Assembly (NCBI GenBank): GCA_900542125.1
Contig: UQMO01000015.1
Location: 1-43,240 of the forward strand
Length of the DNA stretch: 43,240 bases
Origin: an uncultured Collinsella sp.
Lineage (GTDB): Bacteria > Actinomycetota > Coriobacteriia > Coriobacteriales > Coriobacteriaceae
Direction of reading: 5' to 3'
Position 1 is the first letter of the stretch, and each line of letters starts with the position of its first letter. Both the position numbers and the translations under genes were made by a program. The notes beneath the pieces were generated by a model. The model did no database searches, was not told the DNA's origin, and saw only the letters and a list, made by a program, of their open reading frames with translations. Shown here one piece after another: positions 34,662-43,191 of this stretch.

Positions 34662-34687
34662 AGAGGGTCGCTTGCGGCCCTCTTTAT
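34662..34687 (+). terminator. Leader hairpin with T-rich tail ahead of the first LytS gene
   Basis: Stem AGAGGGTCG / CGGCCCTCT (one T-G pair) with a CTTG loop, then TTATTG. A -10-like CATAAT lies just upstream (34649-34654) and the kinase start 35-40 nt downstream. It could instead terminate the amidohydrolase transcript. Confidence 0.55.
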
Positions 34688-34721
34688 TGCTATGGGGTGC
34701 GTCGGTAAGAAGGGGATGACA

Positions 34722-36107
34722 GTGGATCTCAATAGGCTGATTCTGGGCAAGAGCTACAACTCTACCAAGGTCTTTCGTACCGCTCAGCATGTGGTTCAAG
34801 CCATCTTGCTCGGTATTGTCGTTCCACTGCTTATCCTGCTGCTCATCTGGGATCTAACCGATAATCCCAATCCCGTTCCGGCCGTTGTCGTCATTGCCGG
34901 CTTGGTCATGCTGTGCTTCTTCTTCTCGTACGTCTTTGTCGTTCCCGACGACCTCACATCGAGCGCAACCGACCGCACGCTCGCCATCGCTTCAAAAATA
35001 TTCGCCTACACGTCGCGCGGCCTTACGCCCGAAGCTGCTCTGGGCGCCTCTAAGATCATCCTGTCTGAAACTATCGCCTCTGCCATCTGCTTTACCGACG
35101 GCAGGCAGGTGTTGGCGAGCTGGGGCGAGGACTCGGCAAAATGCCCCGCGGGCACCCCGGTGGTACTGCGGACTACGCTCAACGTGATCAACAGCGGTGA
35201 GCAAAGCGTGTTCTCGCGCGATGCCTCGACCGAGACGGGTGGCTACTTTCCGCGCCTGCGCGCCGGTATTGTCGCACCGCTTACCGTGCGCGGGCATTGC
35301 GTGGGCACGCTCGAGCTGTATTATCCCCGTCTGAGCAGCATCGATATGCGCCAGACGGCGCTTGCCTCGGGCTTTGCCGACCTCATTTCCACGCAGCTTG
35401 CGAGCTTTGAGCTCGAGCGCCAGGACGAGCTTACGGCCCGCGTGGAGCTGCGCGCCTTGCAATCGCAGGTCGATCCTCATTTTCTGTTTAACACCATCAG
35501 CACCATCGTGTCGCTCGTACGTACCGAGCCGGACAAGGCCAGGTCGCTGCTGATCGACTTCTCCAACTACTACCGTCAGACGCTTTCTGATTCCGATACC
35601 CTCACAACGCTCGAGCACGAGGTGGAACAGGGCACTCGCTATATCAATCTTATGCAGGCTCGTTATGGCGACGGCCGTCTGCGCGTCTCGGTCGATATCG
35701 ACTTTGAGGTGCGCGATTGCATGGTGCCGCCGTTTATCTTGCAGCCGTTGCTCGAAAACTGCATCAAGCACGCGCAGCGCGAGACCGAGCCGCTTTCTAT
35801 TCATGTTAGGGCTTTCGAGACCGATGACGGTTTGGAGATCATCGTCGAGGACGATGGCATCGGTATGAGCGAAGAAGTCTGCGCGCATCTGTTTGAGCAA
35901 CATCGTCGAGAGGAGCCCGAGAGCATTACCGCCGACGGCTCCGTCAAGCGAGGTTGCGGCCTGGCGCTCTTCAACGTGCTTCAGCGCATCCATTTCTTTT
36001 ACGGAGAAGATTCCGGCATGCGCGTGAAGTCTCAGGAGGGCGTGGGAACGCAGGTCATCGTCGAGCTGAACGGCGAGCCGCATGAGCCGGCGCCGTTGAC
36101 GGCGTAG
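34722..36107 (+). CDS. LytS-type sensor histidine kinase (first system)
   Basis: 461-aa membrane kinase. Two helices (about 24-44 and 52-73) replace the 5TM sensor of classic LytS. A GAF-like domain (about 85-205) and a His_kinase domain with phospho-His253 (VDPHFLFNT) follow. The HATPase domain has N346 (LLENCIKH), DGIGM (378-382) and GCGLALF. GTG 34722 is chosen because AAGAAGG ends 8 nt upstream; ATG 34716 is too close to it and remains an alternative. The response-regulator gene begins 38 bp later. The ligand is unknown; the GAF-like domain suggests a small intracellular molecule. Confidence 0.9.
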   Translation: MDLNRLILGKSYNSTKVFRTAQHVVQAILLGIVVPLLILLLIWDLTDNPNPVPAVVVIAGLVMLCFFFSYVFVVPDDLTSSATDRTLAIASKIFAYTSRGLTPEAALGASKIILSETIASAICFTDGRQVLASWGEDSAKCPAGTPVVLRTTLNVINSGEQSVFSRDASTETGGYFPRLRAGIVAPLTVRGHCVGTLELYYPRLSSIDMRQTALASGFADLISTQLASFELERQDELTARVELRALQSQVDPHFLFNTISTIVSLVRTEPDKARSLLIDFSNYYRQTLSDSDTLTTLEHEVEQGTRYINLMQARYGDGRLRVSVDIDFEVRDCMVPPFILQPLLENCIKHAQRETEPLSIHVRAFETDDGLEIIVEDDGIGMSEEVCAHLFEQHRREEPESITADGSVKRGCGLALFNVLQRIHFFYGEDSGMRVKSQEGVGTQVIVELNGEPHEPAPLTA

Positions 36108-36145
36108 CACGCGGTTGGATTGAGAGAAAAAGAGGGGAAGCACAT

Positions 36146-36880
36146 ATGTCCGAAGGCTGGAACATCTTGGTGGTTGATGACGAGCCTCCCATTAGGGCTG
36201 AGCTACGCTATCTGTTGGAAAAGGATACGCGTGTGGGTCAGATTGCCGAGGCGGGCAATGTCACCGAAGCCGTGGAGTCGATTCTGTCGAACAAGCCCGA
36301 CGTGTTGTTTTTAGACATTACCATGCCCGGTCGCTCGGGAATTGAGCTTGCCGAGACGCTGCAGAACCTAAAGACGCCGCCGGTGGTTGTGTTTGTGACG
36401 GCGTTTGCCGAGTATGCGGCTGATGCCTATAACCTCGATGCGGTCGACTATGTCGTCAAGCCGGTCGAGGACGCACGCCTGTCAAAGGCACTCGACAAGA
36501 TCGAGGCAGCCTTGGGTGTCCGTCGTGTTATCCACGCTCCGCGCCAGCCTTTGCGTCTGACGGTGGACCGCGGGGGCAAAAAGGTGTTCATTCCCGCCGC
36601 AGACGTCTGCTACTTTGAGGCGCGCGCCGATTTTTGCAACGCCATCTGCGCCGAGGGAACGTACCTGATCAATGAGTCGATCTCCTCGCTCGAGCGTCGC
36701 TTGGTTTCCGAGGGCTTTATTCGCGTTCATCGCAGCTATCTGGTCAATTTGGAAGACGTGCACAATGTCGAGATCGGTTCCACGGGTCTTATGGAGCTCA
36801 GACTCGATCGCGTAACCTCGACGGTGCCCGTGTCCCGCCGTCGCGCTGCCGAGGTTAAAGCACACTTGGGGCTTGCGTAG
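36146..36880 (+). CDS. LytTR family response regulator (first system)
   Basis: 244-aa regulator. The receiver domain has Asp11-Asp12, phospho-acceptor Asp57 (FLDITMPG), Thr85 and Lys105. The LytTR DNA-binding domain (about 136-242) has FIRVHRSYLVNL. AGAGGGG lies about 7 nt before ATG. It is the cognate partner of the LytS kinase just upstream. LytTR proteins bind pairs of short direct repeats; none was confidently located. Confidence 0.93.
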   Translation: MSEGWNILVVDDEPPIRAELRYLLEKDTRVGQIAEAGNVTEAVESILSNKPDVLFLDITMPGRSGIELAETLQNLKTPPVVVFVTAFAEYAADAYNLDAVDYVVKPVEDARLSKALDKIEAALGVRRVIHAPRQPLRLTVDRGGKKVFIPAADVCYFEARADFCNAICAEGTYLINESISSLERRLVSEGFIRVHRSYLVNLEDVHNVEIGSTGLMELRLDRVTSTVPVSRRRAAEVKAHLGLA

Positions 36881-36913
36881 ACGGTCTGCGTGCCGTCGTT
36901 TACCATCGCAGGT

Positions 36914-36940
36914 TTGGCATGGGCGCGCGGTGGGCATAAT
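36914..36940 (+). promoter_or_regulatory. Candidate promoter of the phospholipase-like gene
   Basis: TTGGCA (36914-36919) and CATAAT (36935-36940, preceded by GGG) are spaced 15 bp, slightly short. Transcription would start about 25 nt before ATG 36973. Confidence 0.35.
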
Positions 36941-36972
36941 GGGTGGCATCGAATGAAATCGAAAGGATCATT

Positions 36973-37917
36973 ATGCCCGCGCTTATCACCCATCATCTGT
37001 TTGGCGAGGAAAGCATCGACCGTCTTCCGCAGGGCGTCATCACGTCCGATGAAGAGCGCATTGCCTTTATCTTGGGCAACCAAGGCCCCGACCCGTTTTT
37101 CTTTCACATTCTGACACCGCGTGTTTCCGACTGCACGCTGCTGGCGCAGGTCATGCATCGGTCGCGCATGTCTCGTCAGTTTGCGTGCCTGCGCGACGGC
37201 GTGTCGCATCTGCTGCCGCGCGACGCCAGCTTGGGTCGTGCCTTTGCGCTGGGCCTGCTGTCTCATTACGTGCTCGACCGCAACGCTCATCCCTTTGTCT
37301 ATGAGCAGCAGTTTGGCATTGTCGAGTCCGATTCAGAGCTTGAGAATTCGAGCAGTCAGGTCCATGCCGTGATCGAGAGCGACCTGGATGTGCTGATGCT
37401 GCAGCTTAAACGCGATGGCGCTACGGTCGACGATTACCCGCCGGCGGGCGAGATCGTCACCACCGATCGCATCAATCGCGTGGCCGGCGTGCTGATGAGC
37501 TATGTTGCCGGACGCGTGTACGGCATTGACATTCCGGCGGGGGAGTACGGTGCTGCCGTTGCCAATATGCAGCGACTTTACCGCGCGATTGAGCCGGCCG
37601 GCTCCGCAAAGACGCGCGCGATCTCGCTGGTTGAGGGCTTGGTGCACGACTACTCGCTGCTCGACGGCCTTGCCCATCGCGTGACGACGGAGCTGCCCGA
37701 GCGCACCGGTAACCTGGGCCACCTGACATGGAAGAATCCCTTTACCGACGAGGTCTCGAACGAGAGTTTCCCCGAGGTCTTTGATCGCGCGCTGGTCGAT
37801 TACGAGTGCACGGTCGCACGTTTTATCGAGACCGGTGACATGGATGCCGTGACCAGTCACGTCAACTACAGCGGTCGCGTGCTCAATGCCGATGAGGAGT
37901 TCGACCGCGAGGAATAG
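36973..37917 (+). CDS. Zinc-dependent phospholipase C family protein
   Basis: 314-aa protein with the pattern of the zinc-dependent PLC-like family: THH near the N-terminus, GNQGPDPFFF and LLSHYVLDRNAHPFV, which supply His/Asp metal ligands. There is no signal peptide, so it is probably cytoplasmic, unlike secreted toxin phospholipases. GAAAGGA precedes ATG 36973; an in-frame ATG 30 nt upstream lies too close to the promoter. Enzyme activity in these cytoplasmic relatives is unproven. The next gene, a transporter, lies 101 bp downstream. Confidence 0.8.
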   Translation: MPALITHHLFGEESIDRLPQGVITSDEERIAFILGNQGPDPFFFHILTPRVSDCTLLAQVMHRSRMSRQFACLRDGVSHLLPRDASLGRAFALGLLSHYVLDRNAHPFVYEQQFGIVESDSELENSSSQVHAVIESDLDVLMLQLKRDGATVDDYPPAGEIVTTDRINRVAGVLMSYVAGRVYGIDIPAGEYGAAVANMQRLYRAIEPAGSAKTRAISLVEGLVHDYSLLDGLAHRVTTELPERTGNLGHLTWKNPFTDEVSNESFPEVFDRALVDYECTVARFIETGDMDAVTSHVNYSGRVLNADEEFDREE

Positions 37918-37971
37918 GGCTCGTGCGTGCCCCTTTGCCGAATCCTTACCGGTGCTTCTGGACAATTGGGG

Positions 37972-37977
37972 TACGAT
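37972..37977 (+). promoter_or_regulatory. -10 box of the UMF1 transporter gene
   Basis: TACGAT preceded by GGGG, the same form as the boxes before ybaB and nifJ, 41 nt before ATG. No clear -35. Confidence 0.35.
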
Positions 37978-38018
37978 GAACTAACTGCATATCGGGCAAA
38001 TACGAAGGGTCCCTGTCC

Positions 38019-39278
38019 ATGAAATACACCAAGCTCGAGCGTAACTGGGTTATGTACGATGTGGGCAATTCGGCCCTCGTGCTGCTCAATACCTCGGTGG
38101 TGCCCATTTACTTTAACGCCATCAATACCGGCGCTTCCTCGGCCGACCTGGTGGTCGCTTGGGGCAATGCGCAGACGATCGCCTCGCTGGTCATCGCCAT
38201 GCTCATGCCCATTCTGGGCGCGCTTGCCGACTACGCCGGCAACAAGATCAAGTTCTTCTTGGGCTTCTTCCTCACGGGCCTGGTGCTTTGCCTGGCGCAG
38301 GCTATCCCAATGTCCGCCATGGCATTTTTGACCGTGTACGTGCTGTGCACCATCGGCCTTAACTCTTCTATGACGTTCTACGACGCCATGCTGCCCGACA
38401 TTACCACCGACGAGCGCATGGACGCCGTGTCCAGCTCGGGCTATGCCTGGGGCTATATCGGTTCCACCGTGCCGTTCGTCATCTGCCTGGCGCTCATCAT
38501 GGGTGGCCCCGCTCTTGGCGTTCCTACCATGCTGGCAACGCGTCTGTCGTTTATCATCACTGGTGCCTGGTGGCTCATCTTTACCCTGCCGCTCATTCGC
38601 ACCTATAAGCAAAAGTACGGTCGCGAGCGCGGTCCCGAGGACACTATCGGCCACATCGTGGGCGGTGTGTTCTCCGAGGTCGGACACACCATGCGCGAGA
38701 TTGCCCACAACAAGACCGTGCTGGTCTACATGATTGCGTTCTTCTTCTATATCGACGGTGTGCACACGGTCATTTCCATGGCTACCAGCTACGGCTCGGC
38801 TTTGGGCATCGATTCGACGCAGCTGGTGCTGGCGCTGCTCGTTACGCAGTTCGTGGCCTTTCCATCCGCCATCATCTACGGCAAGCTTGCCGGACGCGTG
38901 GGCACGCTCAACATGATCCTGGTGGCGGTCGCCGCCTACATGGGCATTGTGCTGTTCGCCGCGTTCTTCCTAAAGACCGCCTTTGAGTTTTGGGTGCTTG
39001 CCATTATGGTCGGCCTGTTCCAGGGCGGCGTGCAGGCGCTCAGCCGTAGCTACTTTGGCCGCATTATCCCCAAGGAAAAGTCCAACGAGTACTACGGCTT
39101 CTTTGACATCTTTGGTCGTTATGCAAGCGTTATGGGCACCTTCCTGGTGTCGGTCGTCACCTCGCTGACCGGCAACCCGTCGCTGGGCGTCCTTTCCATT
39201 GGCGTGCTGCTGGTCGTTGGCTTTATGCTGCTGGTCCGCCTGTCCCGCATGACTCGGGCGGCAGGGCATGCCGCATAG
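38019..39278 (+). CDS. MFS transporter, UMF1 (Atg22-like) family
   Basis: 419-aa membrane protein with about 12 helices. The opening LERNWVMYDVGNSALVLLNTSVVPIYF and the later QALSRSYFGRIIPKEKSNEYYGFFDIFGRYAS are hallmarks of the UMF1/Atg22-like branch of the major facilitator superfamily, whose yeast member exports amino acids from the vacuole. The bacterial substrate is unknown. AAGGG lies about 10 nt before ATG. It is probably transcribed alone. Confidence 0.92.
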   Translation: MKYTKLERNWVMYDVGNSALVLLNTSVVPIYFNAINTGASSADLVVAWGNAQTIASLVIAMLMPILGALADYAGNKIKFFLGFFLTGLVLCLAQAIPMSAMAFLTVYVLCTIGLNSSMTFYDAMLPDITTDERMDAVSSSGYAWGYIGSTVPFVICLALIMGGPALGVPTMLATRLSFIITGAWWLIFTLPLIRTYKQKYGRERGPEDTIGHIVGGVFSEVGHTMREIAHNKTVLVYMIAFFFYIDGVHTVISMATSYGSALGIDSTQLVLALLVTQFVAFPSAIIYGKLAGRVGTLNMILVAVAAYMGIVLFAAFFLKTAFEFWVLAIMVGLFQGGVQALSRSYFGRIIPKEKSNEYYGFFDIFGRYASVMGTFLVSVVTSLTGNPSLGVLSIGVLLVVGFMLLVRLSRMTRAAGHAA

Positions 39279-39370
39279 GAGCGAGCGGCTATTGTGCCTG
39301 TCTACGGTACTCTTTTGGGGTTATCCGCAATAAACATTGCGACTTGCGAGCAATGATTTGCCCAAGTGGG

Positions 39371-39376
39371 TATGAT
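39371..39376 (+). promoter_or_regulatory. -10 box of the glycosyltransferase-LytS-LytTR operon
   Basis: TATGAT preceded by GGG, 17 nt before the leader hairpin and 74 nt before the start codon. No convincing -35. Confidence 0.4.
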
Positions 39377-39392
39377 GGAATCAGCTAGGTCG

Positions 39393-39428
39393 CGGGGCGT
39401 CGCCTGTGTTTGGCGGCGTCCCGTTTTT
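39393..39428 (+). terminator. Leader terminator hairpin ahead of the glycosyltransferase
   Basis: Twelve-bp stem (arms 39393-39404 and 39412-39423, two G-T pairs) with a 7-nt loop, directly followed by TTTTT and then, within 20 nt, by the Shine-Dalgarno GGAGGG. Placement between -10 and start codon makes it a 5' leader attenuator candidate. Confidence 0.72.
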
Positions 39429-39449
39429 GTGTTGCAGGGAGGGTAAGGC

Positions 39450-40637
39450 ATGAACGCCACGGTCGTGATTCCAACGTATTGGGCGGGCGATGACGCTTGC
39501 GCAAACGCCCCTGGCACCTATGACCATTCGACGCGACTCAACGCCGACAATCCCGAACTCGACCGCTGCCTGGCCTCGCTTGAGCAGGTACGTGACATCC
39601 CGCGCATCATCCTTTTGGTGGTCTGTCCCGTTTCTGCCACAGCCGATGTGTCGCTGCGCGTGCACGAGATTGTCGACGCGCATCCCACGCTCAAGGTCAC
39701 CGTTGTCACCAACACCCAGGCCTCGCGCATTGCAGACCGGGTTGCTCAGATCGCGCCCAAGGGTTCGGGCGAGTGCGTGAGCCTGCGAGGCTACGGTGCC
39801 ATCCGCAATATGGGGCTAGCCTGCGCCGCTGTGCTGGGGCATGACGCGGTTATCTTCTTGGATGACGATGAGACTGTCATCGACGCCGACTTTATGAAGC
39901 GCGCGACCTATGCGTTGGGGCAGCAGACGCGTCAGGGCTTGCCGATCTTGGTCAAGAGCGGCTATTTCTACGATCGCGACGGCTCGCCGCTGGCTCCCAC
40001 GGACAAGGCGGGCATCTGCCATCGTTGGTGGACCAAGCGCATCGAGTTCAACCGTTGGATGAAAAAGGCGCTTTCGGGCACCCGCATCTCGCGCTCCAAC
40101 TACGTGTGCGGCGGCCTGATGGCCCTGCACGCCCGCGCCTTTACGCGTGTGGCCTTTGACCCGTTTATCACCCGCGGCGAGGACTTGGATTACCTCTTTA
40201 ACATGCGCATGTTTGGCTACGACGTGTGGTTCGATAACGAGTGGACCGTGCGCCATCTGCCTCCGGAGTCCGAAAAGCGCTCACCGCGCTTTATGCAGGA
40301 TGTATACCGTTGGTACTACGAACGGGCCAAGTTGACATTCGCCGCGCATCAAAAGGAGCTCATTCCCGTTACGGCGGCATCGCTCATGCCCTACCCGGGC
40401 CCGTGGATTTCGCGCGAGCTCGACGACCGCGTGCGCAAGACCGCTATGGTCCGCAGCGTGTTTACCCGCGAGCATGAGGGCTACCTGCGCATCTGGCGCC
40501 ATGGTATCGACGAGGCAAAGGCCTATGCGCGCCAAAACGCTGCAAGCTACCTGCGTTTCCAGAGCTTTTGGCCCAAGATCATGGACGGGCTTTGGCGTGA
40601 CGCACAACTGATCAGTATCCTGGAGGGGGCCGAATGA
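39450..40637 (+). CDS. GT-A fold glycosyltransferase (family 2-like)
   Basis: 395-aa cytoplasmic enzyme. It starts with TVVIPTYWAGDD and carries the metal/nucleotide-sugar motif FLDDDE near residue 135. An acceptor-side ED (TRGEDLDYLFNMR) lies near residue 250. There are no membrane helices. GGAGGG lies about 8 nt before ATG. Its stop overlaps the start of a LytS-type kinase (ATGA), so enzyme and sensor are made together, an unusual pairing that suggests the sensor responds to, or controls, the glycan produced. Donor and acceptor are unknown. Confidence 0.85.
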   Translation: MNATVVIPTYWAGDDACANAPGTYDHSTRLNADNPELDRCLASLEQVRDIPRIILLVVCPVSATADVSLRVHEIVDAHPTLKVTVVTNTQASRIADRVAQIAPKGSGECVSLRGYGAIRNMGLACAAVLGHDAVIFLDDDETVIDADFMKRATYALGQQTRQGLPILVKSGYFYDRDGSPLAPTDKAGICHRWWTKRIEFNRWMKKALSGTRISRSNYVCGGLMALHARAFTRVAFDPFITRGEDLDYLFNMRMFGYDVWFDNEWTVRHLPPESEKRSPRFMQDVYRWYYERAKLTFAAHQKELIPVTAASLMPYPGPWISRELDDRVRKTAMVRSVFTREHEGYLRIWRHGIDEAKAYARQNAASYLRFQSFWPKIMDGLWRDAQLISILEGAE

Positions 40638-41977
40638 TCGACCGCCGCGCCCAGCGCGATAGTTCAATATCAATCTTTCGCATCATTGCCGTTGCCTGCG
40701 CCATTTGCGTGCTGGTGTACTTTATTTTTGCCTTGGTGACCGGTATCGAGCCGATCGCCACGGTGATTGCCTGCGCGCTGCTGTGCATCTTTCTGTGCAT
40801 CTTTATCTTTTTGACGCTCAATCCCGATTCGGTGCGCTCCCAGTACACCGAGGAGACGCTCTCGGTGGCCTCGGCCATGCTCGAGGACATTAAGGGCGGT
40901 CTGACGCAGGAGTCGGCGCGTTTGGTGTGCCGGCGCATTTTGCCCGAGACGCGCGCCATGACGGTGGCCATCACCGACGAGGACAACGTGCTTGCCTGCG
41001 CGGGCGAGTTTGAGGAAAAACTGCTGCCCGATACTCCCATCCACACGCTTGCCACACGCTACGTTATCGAACATGGCATCGTGCAGTCGTTCAACCGTAT
41101 GGTGGATGTCGTGGGCTCGGACGGCTCGCACAACCAAGTCCCCGCCGGCATTATCGCCCCCATCAAGGTGGGCGATCGTACCGTCGGCACGCTCAAGTTC
41201 TACTACAAGACCCCGCGCGCCGTCGACCGTACCCAGTACGCGCTTGCCTCGGGCTTTGCCGAGATCTTGTCCACGCAGCTCGCCATCCACGAGCTCGAGG
41301 TGCAAAAGGAACTCACGGCGCGCGCCGAGGTGCGTGCGCTGCAGGCGCAGATTAACCCGCACTTCCTGTTCAACACGCTGAACACCATTGCATCGTTTAC
41401 GCGCACCGACCCGCTGCGGGCCCGCGAACTGCTTCGTGAGTTCTCATCGTTCTATCGTGCCACGCTCGACAACTCGGGATCGCTTATTCCGGTCTCGCGC
41501 GAGGTCGCACAGACCAGGCGCTACCTTACCTTTGAGAAGGCCCGCTTTGGCGAGGACCGCGTGCTTGCGACGTTCGATGTGTCCGAGGACGTGGAAGATA
41601 CGCTGGTGCCGGCGTTCGTGATCCAGCCGATTGTCGAGAACGCCGTACGTCATGGTATGGGCGATGACGACGCCCTGAGGATCGACGTGACCGTTCACCA
41701 AGACGGCGAGGATGCAATCTTGATTGCCGTGGCCGATAATGGCGTGGGCATGGATGAGGGTACCGCCGCCAGACTGTTTGACGAGCGTTCTGCCCGTCCC
41801 GACGCCAGCTCTCCCCAGGGTGGCGGCGCCGGTGTGGCCATGCACAATATTTCGGAGCGCATCCATCGCTTTTATGGGCCGCACTCCTATACGCGTGTCG
41901 AATCGGCGCCGGGCAAGGGCACCAAAGTGCTCCTTCATCTTGATTTGTCAGAGAGCATCTTCGACATTCAAGAGTAA
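40634..41977 (+). CDS. LytS-type sensor histidine kinase (second system)
   Basis: 447-aa paralogue of the kinase at 34722. It has two N-terminal helices (about 13-36 and 40-62), a GAF-like domain (about 75-195) and phospho-His243 in INPHFLFNT. The HATPase domain has VENAVRHG, DNGVGM and a Gly-rich GGGAGVAMHN. ATG overlaps the glycosyltransferase stop as ATGA, with GGAGGGGG 7 nt upstream. The response regulator follows after about 70 bp. The same architecture in both systems suggests duplication. Confidence 0.92.
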   Translation: MIDRRAQRDSSISIFRIIAVACAICVLVYFIFALVTGIEPIATVIACALLCIFLCIFIFLTLNPDSVRSQYTEETLSVASAMLEDIKGGLTQESARLVCRRILPETRAMTVAITDEDNVLACAGEFEEKLLPDTPIHTLATRYVIEHGIVQSFNRMVDVVGSDGSHNQVPAGIIAPIKVGDRTVGTLKFYYKTPRAVDRTQYALASGFAEILSTQLAIHELEVQKELTARAEVRALQAQINPHFLFNTLNTIASFTRTDPLRARELLREFSSFYRATLDNSGSLIPVSREVAQTRRYLTFEKARFGEDRVLATFDVSEDVEDTLVPAFVIQPIVENAVRHGMGDDDALRIDVTVHQDGEDAILIAVADNGVGMDEGTAARLFDERSARPDASSPQGGGAGVAMHNISERIHRFYGPHSYTRVESAPGKGTKVLLHLDLSESIFDIQE

Positions 41978-42049
41978 AATAAAAGACTACGGGCTCAACG
42001 TCATGCGACGGATGCCCGGCGTAGTTAGTTGACGAAAGGTTTTATCCCT

Positions 42050-42766
42050 ATGCTGCGTGCGATGATTGTGGATGATGAGGCGCCGGCTCGCTCGGAGCTT
42101 CGCTTCCTGCTCGAGCAAACGGGCAAGATCGGCACGATCACGGAGGCGTCGAGCGTCCGCTCCGCCATCGAGATGCTTATGGAAAGTCGCGTGGATGTCG
42201 TGTTTCTCGATATCTCGATGCCCGGTGCCTCGGGCCTGCAACTTGCCGAGGCGCTGCATAAGCTCAAAAATCCGCCGGCGATCGTGTTTGTGACTGCGTA
42301 TAGTGACCATGCGGTCGAGGCATTCGACGTGGATGCCGTCGATTATCTGATGAAGCCGGTCGAGGAAGCTCGCTTGGATCGCGCGATCGAGAAGGTCATG
42401 CAACGCACCAAGCCGGTTACGGACAGCAAGGTGACCATCGAGCGTATCCCGGTGGAAAAGGGCGGCCGCAAGGTGCTCATTCCCGTGGACGACATTCGCT
42501 TTATCATGGCCAAGGACGATTACTCCTGCATCTATACCGTCGATGATCGCTTTTTGTCGACGACCTCGCTGGCGCAGTTTGAGGCCAAACTCTGCGACTT
42601 TGGCTTCTTCCGTGTTCACCGCCGCTATATCGTCAACTTGGCGTGCGTCACGGATGTGGAGACGGTGCCCTCGGGCGCCATCCAGCTGGGCATTACGGGC
42701 GTCGACGAACGCGTGCCGGTTTCGCGCCGCCGCGTCGTGCCGCTCAAGAAGGCTCTGAGTCTCTAG
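42050..42766 (+). CDS. LytTR family response regulator (second system)
   Basis: 238-aa regulator. The receiver has Asp8-Asp9, Asp54 (FLDISMPG), Thr82 and Lys102; the LytTR domain spans about 130-236 with FFRVHRRYIVNL. ATG 42050 is chosen with GAAAGG about 10 nt upstream; an in-frame TTG at 42029 has no site. It is closely similar to the regulator at 36146, including the shared SRRR motif near the end, so the two may bind related sites. A terminator follows. Confidence 0.93.
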   Translation: MLRAMIVDDEAPARSELRFLLEQTGKIGTITEASSVRSAIEMLMESRVDVVFLDISMPGASGLQLAEALHKLKNPPAIVFVTAYSDHAVEAFDVDAVDYLMKPVEEARLDRAIEKVMQRTKPVTDSKVTIERIPVEKGGRKVLIPVDDIRFIMAKDDYSCIYTVDDRFLSTTSLAQFEAKLCDFGFFRVHRRYIVNLACVTDVETVPSGAIQLGITGVDERVPVSRRRVVPLKKALSL

Positions 42767-42773
42767 CACACTG

Positions 42774-42822
42774 GCCCCGCAGCCCTGTAGACCCATCGTC
42801 TGCGGAGCCGTGGGGCTTTTTT
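42774..42822 (+). terminator. Terminator of the second LytS/LytTR operon
   Basis: GCCCC (42774-42778) pairs with GGGGC (42812-42816), directly followed by TTTTTT. An alternative inner pairing CCGCAG/CTGCGG is also possible. Confidence 0.7.
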
Positions 42823-42860
42823 GTATGTATCTGCCGAATCGTTTTTTGCGGAAGGATCCC

Positions 42861-43191
42861 ATGAACAGCGCAAGCGCCAAGCGCATCGACATCATCTCGG
42901 ACACCCACGGCTATTTATCGCCTGCGCTCTTGGATGAGCTTGAGGGCGCAGATCTGATTATCCACGCCGGCGACCTCACGTCAGAGATGGACTACGAGCA
43001 CCTATGCACCATCGCCCCCGTGCGGGCCGTACTGGGCAACAACGATTACTACCGCGACTACGGCCCCGATGTAGACCGTCTTGCGCTTTTTACCTACGAA
43101 GGCCTCAAATTCGCCGTAGCCCACTACCGCGAAGACCTTCCGGTGGGATCCGTAGACGTAGCCATCAACGGCCACACCCACGTAACCAAAG
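42861..43191 (+). CDS. YfcE/MJ0936-type metallophosphoesterase, truncated by contig end
   Basis: First 110 residues of a calcineurin-like phosphodiesterase of the small YfcE group. Metal ligands are visible: Asp14 and His16 (SDTHG), Asp38 (HAGDL), Asn61 in GNND, His88 and GHTH (His105, His107). GAAGGA lies just before ATG. Only the last part of the roughly 160-residue family is missing. Native sequence stops at 43191; the frame then runs into adapter, so any residues after Thr109-Lys110 (for example VSYTHLRAHET) are artefactual. Confidence 0.88.

Noticed and set aside
33278..34750. 490-codon minus-strand open frame
   Set aside because: Shadow of the amidohydrolase gene; same low-complexity composition as other antisense frames.
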